DNA of 64,000 nucleotides from Aciditerrimonas ferrireducens (lineage in GTDB: Bacteria > Actinomycetota > Acidimicrobiia > Acidimicrobiales > UBA8190). This document shows, one piece after another, positions 1 to 7,778 of this stretch. The position numbers and the translations under genes are program-made. Numbering within the stretch: the stretch's first letter is position 1; each line of letters begins with the position of its first letter. Location of the stretch: the NCBI RefSeq assembly GCF_023130475.1, contig NZ_JAKHEX010000003.1, positions 1 through 64,000 of the forward strand, given 5' to 3'. Under the pieces are notes generated by a model. It was not told the origin of the DNA. It searched no databases and saw only the letters and a list, made by a program, of their open reading frames with translations.

Positions 1-315
1 CACCACCGGCGCCGCCAACTGGAGATCCCCCGCCGAACCGAAGAACGACGCGTCCCCGAACGAATACACGTCCCCCGCCGAGGTCACCTCCCAATACCCG
101 CCGACGCCGGCCGTCGAGAGCAGCACCGATCCCGCCCGCAGCGGGACAGGCGGCGAGCCGTTCGGGCGCGCCGGAGCACTGGGGCGCACAAGCACCAGCG
201 CCAGCAGGGCGAGGAGGCCGACCATGCGCAACCAGCCGCTGGGAGCTGGGACCCGGTCGGTCCCGACGAACCGCCGAGCTCCCCGCGTCCACCTCGCCCT
301 ACGAAACCACCCCAT
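1..315 (-). CDS. Secreted repeat protein, N-terminal part (runs off the left edge)
   Basis: The reading frame is open from an ATG at 315 down to base 1, 105 codons with no stop. An arginine-rich n-region is followed by a hydrophobic stretch (MVGLLALLALVLV, residues 31-43), which looks like a signal peptide or membrane anchor. After residue 70 comes a motif of the type GYWEVTSAGDVYSFGDASFF. Repeats of this style (GYW-x-V...G-x-V-x-SFGDA-x-F-x-GS) occur in large surface or secreted proteins of actinobacteria, most often Acidimicrobiia, and probably form beta-propeller-like blades. Only one copy is in view. An internal ATG at codon 31 is an alternative start. The function is unknown. It is divergent from the GGDEF-EAL gene. 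Confidence 0.6.
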   Translation of the reverse strand, partial: MGWFRRARWTRGARRFVGTDRVPAPSGWLRMVGLLALLALVLVRPSAPARPNGSPPVPLRAGSVLLSTAGVGGYWEVTSAGDVYSFGDASFFGSAGDLQLAAPVV

Positions 316-388
316 GCATCGATCCTCCCACAGACGGTCCCATCGAAGGGGCGGCGTTCGAGAACGGGCGGACCGCTCGACTCGTTCG

Positions 389-2609
389 GTGCCTTCTGAA
401 CCTCCGGCGTCCTCCGACGCCGGAGCGCTCCAGGGGCAGACCAGCACTGCCACGGTCGAGGCGTCGGCGGCTCCCCCCGGGGACGGCCTCGACGTCACGG
501 CCGAGCTTCGTTCCCGCCTCGCTGTTCTTCGACGGGGCGTCGTGGGTTCGGCTCTGGCAGAGTCTGGCTGCGTCCTGGGCTTCCTCCTGCTCTACGCCCT
601 GCTCCCTGGCCATCCCCCGCTGCAAGGCTCTCTCTACGCTGCCGCGCTGGCCGGCGCCACGGCCGCCGCCGGTGCGCTGGGCCTCCTGCTGCGGCGGCTG
701 CCCGACGAGCTCGCCGAGCGCTTCGGGGTCGGGGAGCTCTGGGGCCTGTTCGATGTCACGGCCATCTCCGTCGGGATCGCCGCCTCCGGCGGCGCCCGCT
801 CCGACCTCTTCCTCGCCTATCTGGTCCTCGCCGTCTTCCAGGGCGGGGTCGTGTTCCGCCGCACGAGCCGGCTGGCCCTGAACCTCGCAGCCCTCGCCGC
901 CTACCCGCTCACGTTGGCGGCGCTGGGGTGGCACGTCGGCACGGCCCCGATCCTCCTGCGGGAAGGCCTGCTCGCCACCGTGGTCTGGGGCACCGACCTG
1001 CTCTCCCAGGCGGTCGGCCAGGAACTCCGCGCACCGTCCGGCTCTCGGTTCGGTCCCGCCAGGGCGCTGCCCTCTGGCGACAGGCTGCTCGCCTGGGTGG
1101 GGCCTGGGTGGGCCTCGACATGGCGGACCTGTGGGCCCAGCTGCCGAGGGATCTCGCCAGCCTGGGCTACCCGGCGGCCGCCGTCGCCACCGTGGACCTC
1201 CAGCAGCGGACCTTCACCCCCCGCGGGGTCGTCGGCCTGCCCGGTGCGCTCGTCGGGCACCCCCAGACCCTCGAAGGCCGTCTGGCCGAGGAGCGTCGCC
1301 GGGCCGACACGGCCCGCCACCTGCTCACCGAGGCCCCCGAGGCGCTGCTCGTCGCCGACGCCCAGGGAACCGTCCGTGAGGCGAACCGAGCGGCTGCCCA
1401 GGCGTGCGGCGTGCATGCCGAGGAGCTGATCGGCGAACCTCTCGGCCGGCTGCTCAAAGCCCCGTACGACCCGTCGTCGCCCCTCGCCCTCGCCGGTCTC
1501 CTCGACGAGCCCGTGGCCGCCTCGGGGACCGTCGGCCCCATCGACATCGTGGTCCGCCGGTCCGACGGCAGCACGTTCCCCGCCGAGGCCCGGCTCTCGG
1601 CGGTCCAGGGACCAGAAGGCCGCCTGCTGGCCGTGACCTTCGTCGACGTGGCCGCCCGCCAGGCCCGGGAAGCCCAGCTCGAGGAGCGGGCCAGCACCGA
1701 CGAGCTCACCGGCCTGGCCAACCGCCGACGCCTCTTGGCCGCGCTCCGCACCGCCCTCGGAGACCGGGCATCGGGCCCGTCGGCCCTCTGCTTCGTCGAC
1801 GTCGACCACTTCAAGTACGTGAACGACAGCCAGGGCCACCAGGTCGGCGACGACCTGCTCCGGCAGGTCGCGGCCCGGCTGGGCCAGGTGGTGCCGCAGG
1901 CGGTGGTGGCCCGGTTCGGCGGCGACGAGTTCGCGGTGCTGGCCCCCGGTGTCGAGGACGCCGAGGGGGCCTTGACCGTCGCCCGCCAGCTGCTCGCCAG
2001 CCTGGAACGACCCCTCACCCTCCAGGGCGCGGACCTCCCGGTCACGGCGTCGGCCGGCGTGGTCCTCGTCGCCCCCGGCGACGATCCCCTCGACGCCCTG
2101 CGCCGGGCCGATGCCGCCATGTACCTCGCCAAGCGTCGGGGTCGCGCCCAGGCAGCCCTCTTCGAGGACGGCCTCACGGTCGAGGCGACCCATCGACTGG
2201 CCGTTGCCGGCGGCCTCCAACGGGCCCTCCGCCACCACGAACTCGACCTCGCCTACCAACCCCTCGTGGCCCTCCGGAGCCGTCGGGTCGTGGCGGCCGA
2301 GGCCCTGGTGCGCTGGCCGACCTGCCGATCGACGTCTTGAAGATCGACAAGCTCTTCGTGGACGACCTCGGGGGCCGGTCCCGGGGGGTCGTCCAGGCGG
2401 TGGTCGACCTGGCCCGCGCCTACGGCCCGACGGTGACCGCCGAGGGGATCGAGGACCCCGGTTGCGCCGAGGAACTGGCCCGCCTCGGTTGCCATCTCGG
2501 CCAAGGCTTCCTCTTCGTCCGCCCCGGCCCCCTCGGAGCGCTGCTCGACCAGCTCCGGGCCCAAGGGCCGGGCCTGGACGAGGACTGGCTGCCCGAGCCG
2601 AGCCGCTGA
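389..2609 (+). pseudogene. Broken membrane-sensor PAS-GGDEF-EAL protein
   Basis: Three reading frames together spell one cyclic-di-GMP protein. The first frame (GTG at 389, ATG at 314 possible) encodes about four hydrophobic segments up to about 1030. The frame then shifts and continues with a PAS-like segment (about 1325-1600) and a complete GGDEF domain (FVDVDHFKYVND, then RFGGDEF near 1920). An EAL domain starts (YQPLVAL...AEALVRW, to about 2320) but jumps into a third frame at LPIDVLKIDKLF (near 2330). Roughly 110 residues carrying the catalytic Asn, Glu and Asp-Asp are missing, so phosphodiesterase activity must be lost. The short sequence CTGG lies at the junction, which fits a microhomology deletion. 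A diguanylate cyclase could still be made if translation starts internally. An assembly error remains possible. Confidence 0.75.
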
Positions 2610-2619
2610 GCCGGGCCCC

Positions 2620-3639
2620 TCAGTCGACCCGCGAGGACCCCGCCCGGGAGTCCTCGTGGCCGAGGGGTTCGGCCCCCGGCCCCAGCGGCTCGATCCCCCA
2701 GCTCGCCTGCCAGCTGGCCAGCGGTGCCAGCATCACGAGGTCCTGGCCGCTGCGCAGGGCGTCGGGTGGGCAGGTCATGGGCTCGATGGCCACCGCCGCC
2801 CGCCGACGACTCGCCGGCTCCACGCCATCGGCGCTGTAGACCATCAGGTAGCCGAAGGCCCGGTCCACCCAGAGCCGCACCGCCCGACCCGTGGCCGGGT
2901 GCTCCAGGGTGGCCGTGGCCCGACCCTGTTCGTCACGGACCAGGTCGGTGAAGGCCGTGTCCAGCCGCGTCGGCCCCAGCACCCGTCCGGCGAGGAAGTC
3001 GTACTCCGTCCCGGCGACCGCTTGCCGACCGGTCGGCAGGCCCCGCTCGTCGGCCACCAGCCGGGTCCTGGCCGGCACCTGCAGCCGGACCCGGTCGACA
3101 GGGACCAGGCCGACGGTCAGGTAGGGGTGGAACCCGAGACCCAAGGGGACGGTCTCCTCGTCCGAGGGGTTCTGGGCCGTGGCGGTGACCGTGAGGCCTC
3201 CTCGACCCAGCCGGTACTCCACCCGGAGGTCCACGCACCAGGGGTAGGCCGGCTGGGGCAGCAGCCGGCAGCCCATCACCACGAGGTTCTGGGCGCTCGA
3301 GAGCACCTTCCAGGGCAACCAGCGCACCAGGCCGTGGATGGCGTTGCGCCGCTCGGGCTCGTCCAGGGGGGCCCGCCCGGTCTTGCCGAGCAGCTGGTAG
3401 CGCCCGTCCCCCAGGCGGTTCGGCCACGGTGCGAGGACCTGGCCCCGGCCCGACGAGCAGACCTCCTTGGCGCCAAAACCGTCGAGCACCGCCTGCCCGT
3501 CGACCTCGTAGCTCCGCAGGGTGGCTCCCACTTCGGTCACCACCACCCGCTGGCCGCCATGACCGATCACGTACTGGCGCCCCGACGGCACCCCGTCGTA
3601 GGCCGGTCCCATCACCCCGTCCCGCCTGGCCTCCGGCAT
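2620..3639 (-). CDS. Aldose 1-epimerase (GalM) family protein
   Basis: This 339-residue protein has the galactose-mutarotase fold. The catalytic histidines appear in NAIHGLVRW (about residue 103) and GLGFHPYL (about 177), and the catalytic base Glu in VAIEPMTCPPDA near the C-terminus. Family members interconvert alpha and beta anomers of aldoses or glucose-6-phosphate; the substrate here cannot be read. Start chosen at the ATG at 3639; a second in-frame ATG at 3612 is possible. The gene is convergent with the broken GGDEF-EAL gene, leaving a 10-bp gap, and divergent from surE with about 110 bp between. Confidence 0.85.
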   Translation of the reverse strand: MPEARRDGVMGPAYDGVPSGRQYVIGHGGQRVVVTEVGATLRSYEVDGQAVLDGFGAKEVCSSGRGQVLAPWPNRLGDGRYQLLGKTGRAPLDEPERRNAIHGLVRWLPWKVLSSAQNLVVMGCRLLPQPAYPWCVDLRVEYRLGRGGLTVTATAQNPSDEETVPLGLGFHPYLTVGLVPVDRVRLQVPARTRLVADERGLPTGRQAVAGTEYDFLAGRVLGPTRLDTAFTDLVRDEQGRATATLEHPATGRAVRLWVDRAFGYLMVYSADGVEPASRRRAAVAIEPMTCPPDALRSGQDLVMLAPLASWQASWGIEPLGPGAEPLGHEDSRAGSSRVD

Positions 3640-3697
3640 GCTGGCTCCGCTCCCGTCCCCTCGCACCCCGGCACCAATCGGCGGAACCGGGCACCGG

Positions 3698-3703
3698 TAT
3701 GGT
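3698..3703. promoter_or_regulatory. Candidate -10 element between the epimerase gene and surE
   Basis: TATGGT on the plus strand (TACCAT on the minus strand) fits the TANNNT -10 pattern in both directions and lies inside the 111-bp divergent gap. A plus-strand start near 3710 would give surE a leader of about 40 nt that contains its GGAGGGG ribosome site. No convincing -35 is visible. Confidence 0.35.
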
Positions 3704-3750
3704 ACGCAGGCGGGGCCAATCAGGTGACGGGCCGGAGGGGAATCGAGTCG

Positions 3751-4635
3751 ATGCGGGTGCTGGTGACCAACGACGACGGGGTCGACGCACCGGGCATCGC
3801 CGCCCTGGCGACGGCCGTGCACCGAAGCGGGGCGGACACGGTCGTGGTTGCCCCCCTCGAGAACGCCAGCGGTGCAGGAGCGGCGGTCGGTCCGGTCCAC
3901 GGCCGGGGTTCGATCGCCTACGAGCGTCGCCGTCTGCGGGGTCTCGAGGAGCTGCCGGCTTTCGGGGTCGACGGCCCGCCGGCGCTGGCCGTCATCCTCG
4001 CCTGCGTCGGCGCCTTCGGTCCCCGGCCCGACCTCGTCCTCTCGGGCGTCAACCACGGGGTCAACGTGGGCCGCTCGGTCCTCCACTCCGGCACCGTCGG
4101 GGCGGCCCTGACCGCCGCCCACTTCGGCCTTCGGGCTCTCGCCGTCTCGCTCCGTTTCGGCCCCCCACCCGAACCCTGGGAGACCGCCACCACCTTGGCC
4201 GTGGCCGCCATGCCCGATCTGGCAGCCGCCCCTGCCGGCACCGTCTGGTCCCTCAACGTCCCCGACGTGCCCCTCACCCAGCTGGCCGGCGTCCGTCGAG
4301 CTCGCCTGGGTCGGGCGGCCACCATCCGGGCGGCCACGCACGACGGGGCTTGTGGGCCCGAGGCCGCTGATCCGGGGTGGCTGCCCGAGGGTGACGGCAC
4401 CTTGCGCCTCGACCTGGTCCGGCCTGCGACGCCGGGACAGCCCAGCGGCTCGGCCGATGCCGACAGCGACGCTGCGGTGGTCGCGGCCAACCTGGCGGCA
4501 CTGACCCCCCTGGTTGGTGTGCGCGAGGCCACCGACGACACCACCGAGGAGTTCCTCGGACGGGCCCTGGTGACCCTCCAGTCGGCGTGCCCTCGCCCCC
4601 CGATCGGCCCGCAAGCCGACCTGCCGGCCACCTGA
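3751..4635 (+). CDS. surE: 5'/3'-nucleotidase SurE
   Basis: SurE is a metal-dependent phosphatase of nucleoside monophosphates and short polyphosphates, linked to stationary-phase survival. The N-terminus MRVLVTNDDGVDAPG carries the two metal-binding aspartates (D8, D9), followed by ENASGAG and LSGVNHGVNVG, which supply the Ser and Asn ligands. At 294 residues it is a little longer than the usual 250, with a less conserved C-terminal part. A GGAGGGG ribosome site lies about 8 nt before the ATG. It is transcribed alone, divergent from the epimerase gene. Confidence 0.93.
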   Translation: MRVLVTNDDGVDAPGIAALATAVHRSGADTVVVAPLENASGAGAAVGPVHGRGSIAYERRRLRGLEELPAFGVDGPPALAVILACVGAFGPRPDLVLSGVNHGVNVGRSVLHSGTVGAALTAAHFGLRALAVSLRFGPPPEPWETATTLAVAAMPDLAAAPAGTVWSLNVPDVPLTQLAGVRRARLGRAATIRAATHDGACGPEAADPGWLPEGDGTLRLDLVRPATPGQPSGSADADSDAAVVAANLAALTPLVGVREATDDTTEEFLGRALVTLQSACPRPPIGPQADLPAT

Positions 4636-4696
4636 GCCGCCCCACCTCACGTCCGACCCGCTCGCCGTCGACTCGGCGGGCCCCGGTGCCCCCAGG

Positions 4697-4725
4697 TTGC
4701 ACGGCTCGGGACGGATCGCTAACCT
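4697..4725 (+). promoter_or_regulatory. Candidate sigma-70 promoter for the Rpf-like gene
   Basis: TTGCAC (4697-4702) and TAACCT (4720-4725) are separated by exactly 17 nt. This is the best two-box promoter in the 480-bp gap after surE. Use of it would give the next gene a 5' leader of about 385 nt. Confidence 0.5.
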
Positions 4726-5117
4726 GCCCCCACCTACTGCACCAGACAGATGGGTGTCGCGCGGCAGTGCGGAGGCTGCCGAGCACGAGGCCGGAAGGGC
4801 CCGTGCGCTGCGACCCGTTGCCGGTCCCTGGGATTCGCTGTCGCCCTTGAGCGCGCCAGCGGGGTTCCGCGGGAACTGGCCTCCTGCTCACCATGCCGAC
4901 GTTCTTCCCACGAGCTTCCGACCAGGAACGCTGAGAGGCGCCTAACGCAGCACCACCAGGGTCGTCCCGTCTGCACCTCGTACGGACGTCTCGTCCAGGG
5001 CCGGCTGTCCCTTCCACGGCGCCGGAACCGCGAGCTGGATGCACCGACGACGGGCTGCCCGCATTCCCAAGCCGACCTGGAGCCCTCCGGGGATCCCGTG
5101 ACTCGAGGAGGCGCAAG
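4726..5117 (+). other. Long untranslated leader of the Rpf-like gene
   Basis: This stretch of about 390 bases has no convincing gene on either strand. It contains several short GC-rich inverted repeats and ends in a good GAGGAGG ribosome site (5105-5111). Actinobacterial rpf genes often follow a cyclic-di-AMP (ydaO-type) riboswitch, so a structured regulatory RNA is plausible, but I could not match the conserved ydaO core, so I do not name one. Confidence 0.3.
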
Positions 5118-5762
5118 ATGCGGAAGCACCGACTCTCCGGTGTTGTCGTCATCGCGACCTTGCTCGGGGCGGGTGCAGCGCAGTCGCACCGCTCCGAGCC
5201 CCATGCCAACCAGACCACGACGTCGTTCCAGACGGTCAGCGACACGCTGGTCCGATCAGACGACTTTCCCCTGACCAGCAGCGTGCAGCGGGCCGGGAGC
5301 CGGGCCTTCGCCTTCCGCCAGCCGGCGGTCCCCGCACCGACTTCCGGGGCCCTCACCCTGGTGCCCTTGGCCGGGCAGCTGACCGATCCTCCCAGCCTGC
5401 CCCCGCCCCCGCCGGCACCAGCCCCCAGCCCTGCCCCGGCGGCCGTTGTCGCCGCAGCACCGGCGCCAGCACCACCCCCACCCCCTCCGCCACCGCCGCC
5501 ACCTCCCCCGGCACCGAGCGGACCCACGCCCAGCCAGTGGCTGGCCTTGCGGATCTGCGAGTCGGGGGACGACTACCAGGCGAACACGGGCAACGGCTAC
5601 TACGGCGCCTACCAGTTCTCCCTGGCCACCTGGCAGTCCCTGGGCTACAGCGGGCTGCCGTCGGCGGCCTCGCCGGCCACCCAGGACGCCGCGGCCGAGC
5701 GACTCTGGGCCGAGGCCGGCTGGAGCCCGTGGCCGGTGTGCTCGGTCCAGCTCGGCTTCTGA
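5118..5762 (+). CDS. Secreted Rpf-like transglycosylase with a polyproline linker
   Basis: Resuscitation-promoting factors are lysozyme-like enzymes that cut peptidoglycan glycan strands. The C-terminal 75 residues match the Rpf fold: LRICESGDDYQANTGNGYYG, with the catalytic Glu in CESG, then AYQFSLATWQSLG and a final VCSVQLGF whose Cys can pair with that of CESG. Residues 1-22 form a short signal peptide. Between them lies a Pro/Ala-rich linker of about 45 residues with an uninterrupted run of 13 prolines, suited to spanning the cell wall. The ribosome site is strong. The protein is 214 residues long, and a strong hairpin terminator follows the stop codon. Confidence 0.88.
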   Translation: MRKHRLSGVVVIATLLGAGAAQSHRSEPHANQTTTSFQTVSDTLVRSDDFPLTSSVQRAGSRAFAFRQPAVPAPTSGALTLVPLAGQLTDPPSLPPPPPAPAPSPAPAAVVAAAPAPAPPPPPPPPPPPPPAPSGPTPSQWLALRICESGDDYQANTGNGYYGAYQFSLATWQSLGYSGLPSAASPATQDAAAERLWAEAGWSPWPVCSVQLGF

Positions 5763-5800
5763 CCCCCGGTCCCCCGAGGGATCCTGCGGATCACCGGTCT

Positions 5801-5852
5801 GGGGGACCGTCCGTCCGTTCGCGGCCGCTGGCGGCCGTTCGGACGGTCCCCC
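5801..5852 (+). terminator. Strong hairpin terminator after the Rpf-like gene
   Basis: GGGGGACCGTCCG (5801-5813) pairs perfectly with CGGACGGTCCCCC (5840-5852), and an inner CGGCCG/CGGCCG stem with loop CTGG extends the hairpin. There is no U tract, which is common for terminators in high-GC actinobacteria. Confidence 0.7.
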
Positions 5853-5872
5853 GGGCTGCCTGCTCGGACCGC

Positions 5873-5878
5873 TAGGGT
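5873..5878 (+). promoter_or_regulatory. -10 element of a leaderless gene
   Basis: TAGGGT ends 6 nt before the ATG at 5885 and no ribosome site is present. A transcript from this -10 would begin at or next to the start codon. Confidence 0.5.
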
Positions 5879-5884
5879 GCCGCC

Positions 5885-6844
5885 ATGGCGCAGCACGGCC
5901 ATTCCGCTCGACCGCTCTCCCTCGTGCCTCGGCCCCCCGACCTGGCCGCTCGGGCTAGCGCAGTAGTGGGCCGGTCCTTGCGCGTGCTCGGCGACCTGGT
6001 CGACCGACGGCCCTTCGACGAAGAGTGGCTGGATCTCGACGGGGAGCTGGTGCACGTCGAGCAGTTCGGCACCGGCCCCCGGGTGGTCGTCCTCCTGCAC
6101 GGCATTCTGCTGGACAGCCAGATGAACCACCGCCTGGCGGCGTCCCTCGCCGACGCCGGCTATCGGGTGGTCCTCGTCGACCTGCCCGGCCACGGTCGCT
6201 CGACCCGGTCCCGGGATCCCCACGACCACCGGGTGGACCGCTACGCCGAGGTCCTCCTCCGGGTGCTGGACCGCCTGGAGATCGAACGAGCCGTTGTCGG
6301 CGGGGTCTCCCTGGGCGCCAACGTCAGCCTGACGCTCGCGGTCGCCCACCCCGAACGGGTCCTGGGCCTGCTCGCCGAGATGCCCGTCCTCGAGCACGCC
6401 ACCCCCACCGCCGGGGTCTGCTTCCTGCCGCTCTACTTCGCCGTCTGGGTCGCAGGCCCGCTGCTGCGGCCGCTGTCCCGAGTGGTTCGCCGCCTGCCGC
6501 GCAGCCGGGTGGGCATCCTCGACACCTTCGTGCAGGTGGCGGCCTCGGACCCCTCGGAGGTCGCCGCTGTCCTCGGGGGCGTGGTCACCGGTCCCCTCAC
6601 CCCCCGGCTGGCCGACCGACGAGCCTTGCGGGTGCCGACGCTGGTGATCGGTCATCACTTCGACGCCGTCCATGCGTTCGCCGACGCCAAGGACCTCGCC
6701 GAGGAAGTGCCCGGGGCGCAGCTCGTCCTGGCCCGCTCGGTGGCCGAGCTTCGCTTGTCCCCCGGCCGGCTGACCGAGCGGATCCGGTCGTTCCTGGCCG
6801 CGGTCTGGGCCGGCACCCCGACGAGCGACGCCCAGGCCAGCTGA
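5885..6844 (+). CDS. Alpha/beta-fold hydrolase
   Basis: A 319-residue alpha/beta-hydrolase. The oxyanion segment LLHGILLD (about residue 76), the nucleophile elbow GGVSLGAN (about 140) and an acid-loop region IGHHFDAVHAFAD (about 258) are visible. The usual catalytic His near the C-terminus is not: the region reads SVAELRLSPGRL. Similar actinobacterial proteins with an ELRL-x-P motif exist, so it may be a non-canonical hydrolase or a non-enzyme. It lacks a signal peptide. The start is supported by a leaderless -10. The substrate is unknown. Confidence 0.75.
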   Translation: MAQHGHSARPLSLVPRPPDLAARASAVVGRSLRVLGDLVDRRPFDEEWLDLDGELVHVEQFGTGPRVVVLLHGILLDSQMNHRLAASLADAGYRVVLVDLPGHGRSTRSRDPHDHRVDRYAEVLLRVLDRLEIERAVVGGVSLGANVSLTLAVAHPERVLGLLAEMPVLEHATPTAGVCFLPLYFAVWVAGPLLRPLSRVVRRLPRSRVGILDTFVQVAASDPSEVAAVLGGVVTGPLTPRLADRRALRVPTLVIGHHFDAVHAFADAKDLAEEVPGAQLVLARSVAELRLSPGRLTERIRSFLAAVWAGTPTSDAQAS

Positions 6845-6905
6845 GTCCCGTACCGCCCATCGATTCCGAGCGCTGCGGTCGATCCCGAACCCGAGGAGTT
6901 TCGAC

Positions 6906-7736
6906 GTGTCCGAGCACCCCGACGCACCAGCCCCTGCCGGCCCAAGCGCCCCGGGGGGATCCCCGCCCGCCGTGCGGGTCGAGCAGGACGGCCTGGTGCA
7001 GATCGTCACCCTGAACCGGCCTCCCCACAACCTGCTCGGCGAACCCGACCTCGCTGCGCTGGCCGACGCCCTCGACGAGGCGGCGACCTCGGCCCGGGCC
7101 GTCGTCCTCGCGAGCGAGGGCCGCTCGTTCTGCGCCGGGGCGAACTTCCGCTCCGAGGACGCCCCGGACCCGACCGACGCCCAGGCCTTTCGGACCCGGA
7201 CCGCAGCGTTCTACGCCCAGGCTCGCCGGATCTTCGCCGCCCCCCTGCCGGTGGTCGCCGCGGTCCACGGTGCAGCCATCGGGGCCGGTTTTGGCATTGC
7301 CCTGGCCTGCGATCTTCGCGTGGTCTCCTCCCAGGCCTTCTTCCAGGCCAACTTCGTCACCTTGGGCATCCACCCGGGATTCGGGCTGACCCTGACGCTG
7401 CCTCGACTCGTCGGACCCGGTCGCGCCGCCGACCTCTTCCTGACCGGTCGTCGGGTCGCGGGCGAGGAGGCCGTGGCCCTGGGGCTGGCCGAGCGCCTGG
7501 TCCCCCCGGGCCAGGAGCGTGCCGCCGCCCTGGAACTGGCCCACCAGATCGCCCAGGGCGCTCCCCTAGCCCTGGCCGCCACCCGCCGGACGCTCCGTCG
7601 GGACCTGGTCGAGCTGGCCGCCGAGGCCATGGCGGTCGAGCTCCAGGAGCAGGCCGCCCTGGCCGGCACCGCCGACGCACGCGAAGGCGTCGCCGCGGTG
7701 CTCGAGCGCCGCGCCCCGCGCTTCGGGGGCCGCTAG
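6906..7736 (+). CDS. Enoyl-CoA hydratase/isomerase (crotonase) family protein lacking both catalytic glutamates
   Basis: A 276-residue crotonase-fold protein with the oxyanion-hole segments SFCAGANF and VHGAAIGAGFG. A gap-free alignment by eye to the classical hydratase core places Gly where the first catalytic Glu (GGGCELA) belongs and Phe where the second (QPEILLG) belongs. Ordinary hydration of enoyl-CoA is therefore unlikely; this actinobacterial subgroup may carry out another CoA-thioester reaction. The GTG start has a GAGGAG ribosome site. It lies 61 bp after the hydrolase gene in the same direction and converges on lhr. Confidence 0.82.
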   Translation: MSEHPDAPAPAGPSAPGGSPPAVRVEQDGLVQIVTLNRPPHNLLGEPDLAALADALDEAATSARAVVLASEGRSFCAGANFRSEDAPDPTDAQAFRTRTAAFYAQARRIFAAPLPVVAAVHGAAIGAGFGIALACDLRVVSSQAFFQANFVTLGIHPGFGLTLTLPRLVGPGRAADLFLTGRRVAGEEAVALGLAERLVPPGQERAAALELAHQIAQGAPLALAATRRTLRRDLVELAAEAMAVELQEQAALAGTADAREGVAAVLERRAPRFGGR

Positions 7737-7778
7737 GCCCCCGGGCTGCCCTCAGCGGCTCGGCTCGGGTCCCTCACG

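Noticed and set aside
4740-5100. A cyclic-di-AMP (ydaO-type) riboswitch before the Rpf-like gene
   Set aside because: Only the genomic position and the leader length suggest it; I could not align the conserved core by eye, so I describe it only as an unassigned leader.
5418-5518. Polyproline-coding repeats as a DNA repeat element
   Set aside because: They encode the Pro/Ala linker of the Rpf-like protein, so they are explained by the protein.
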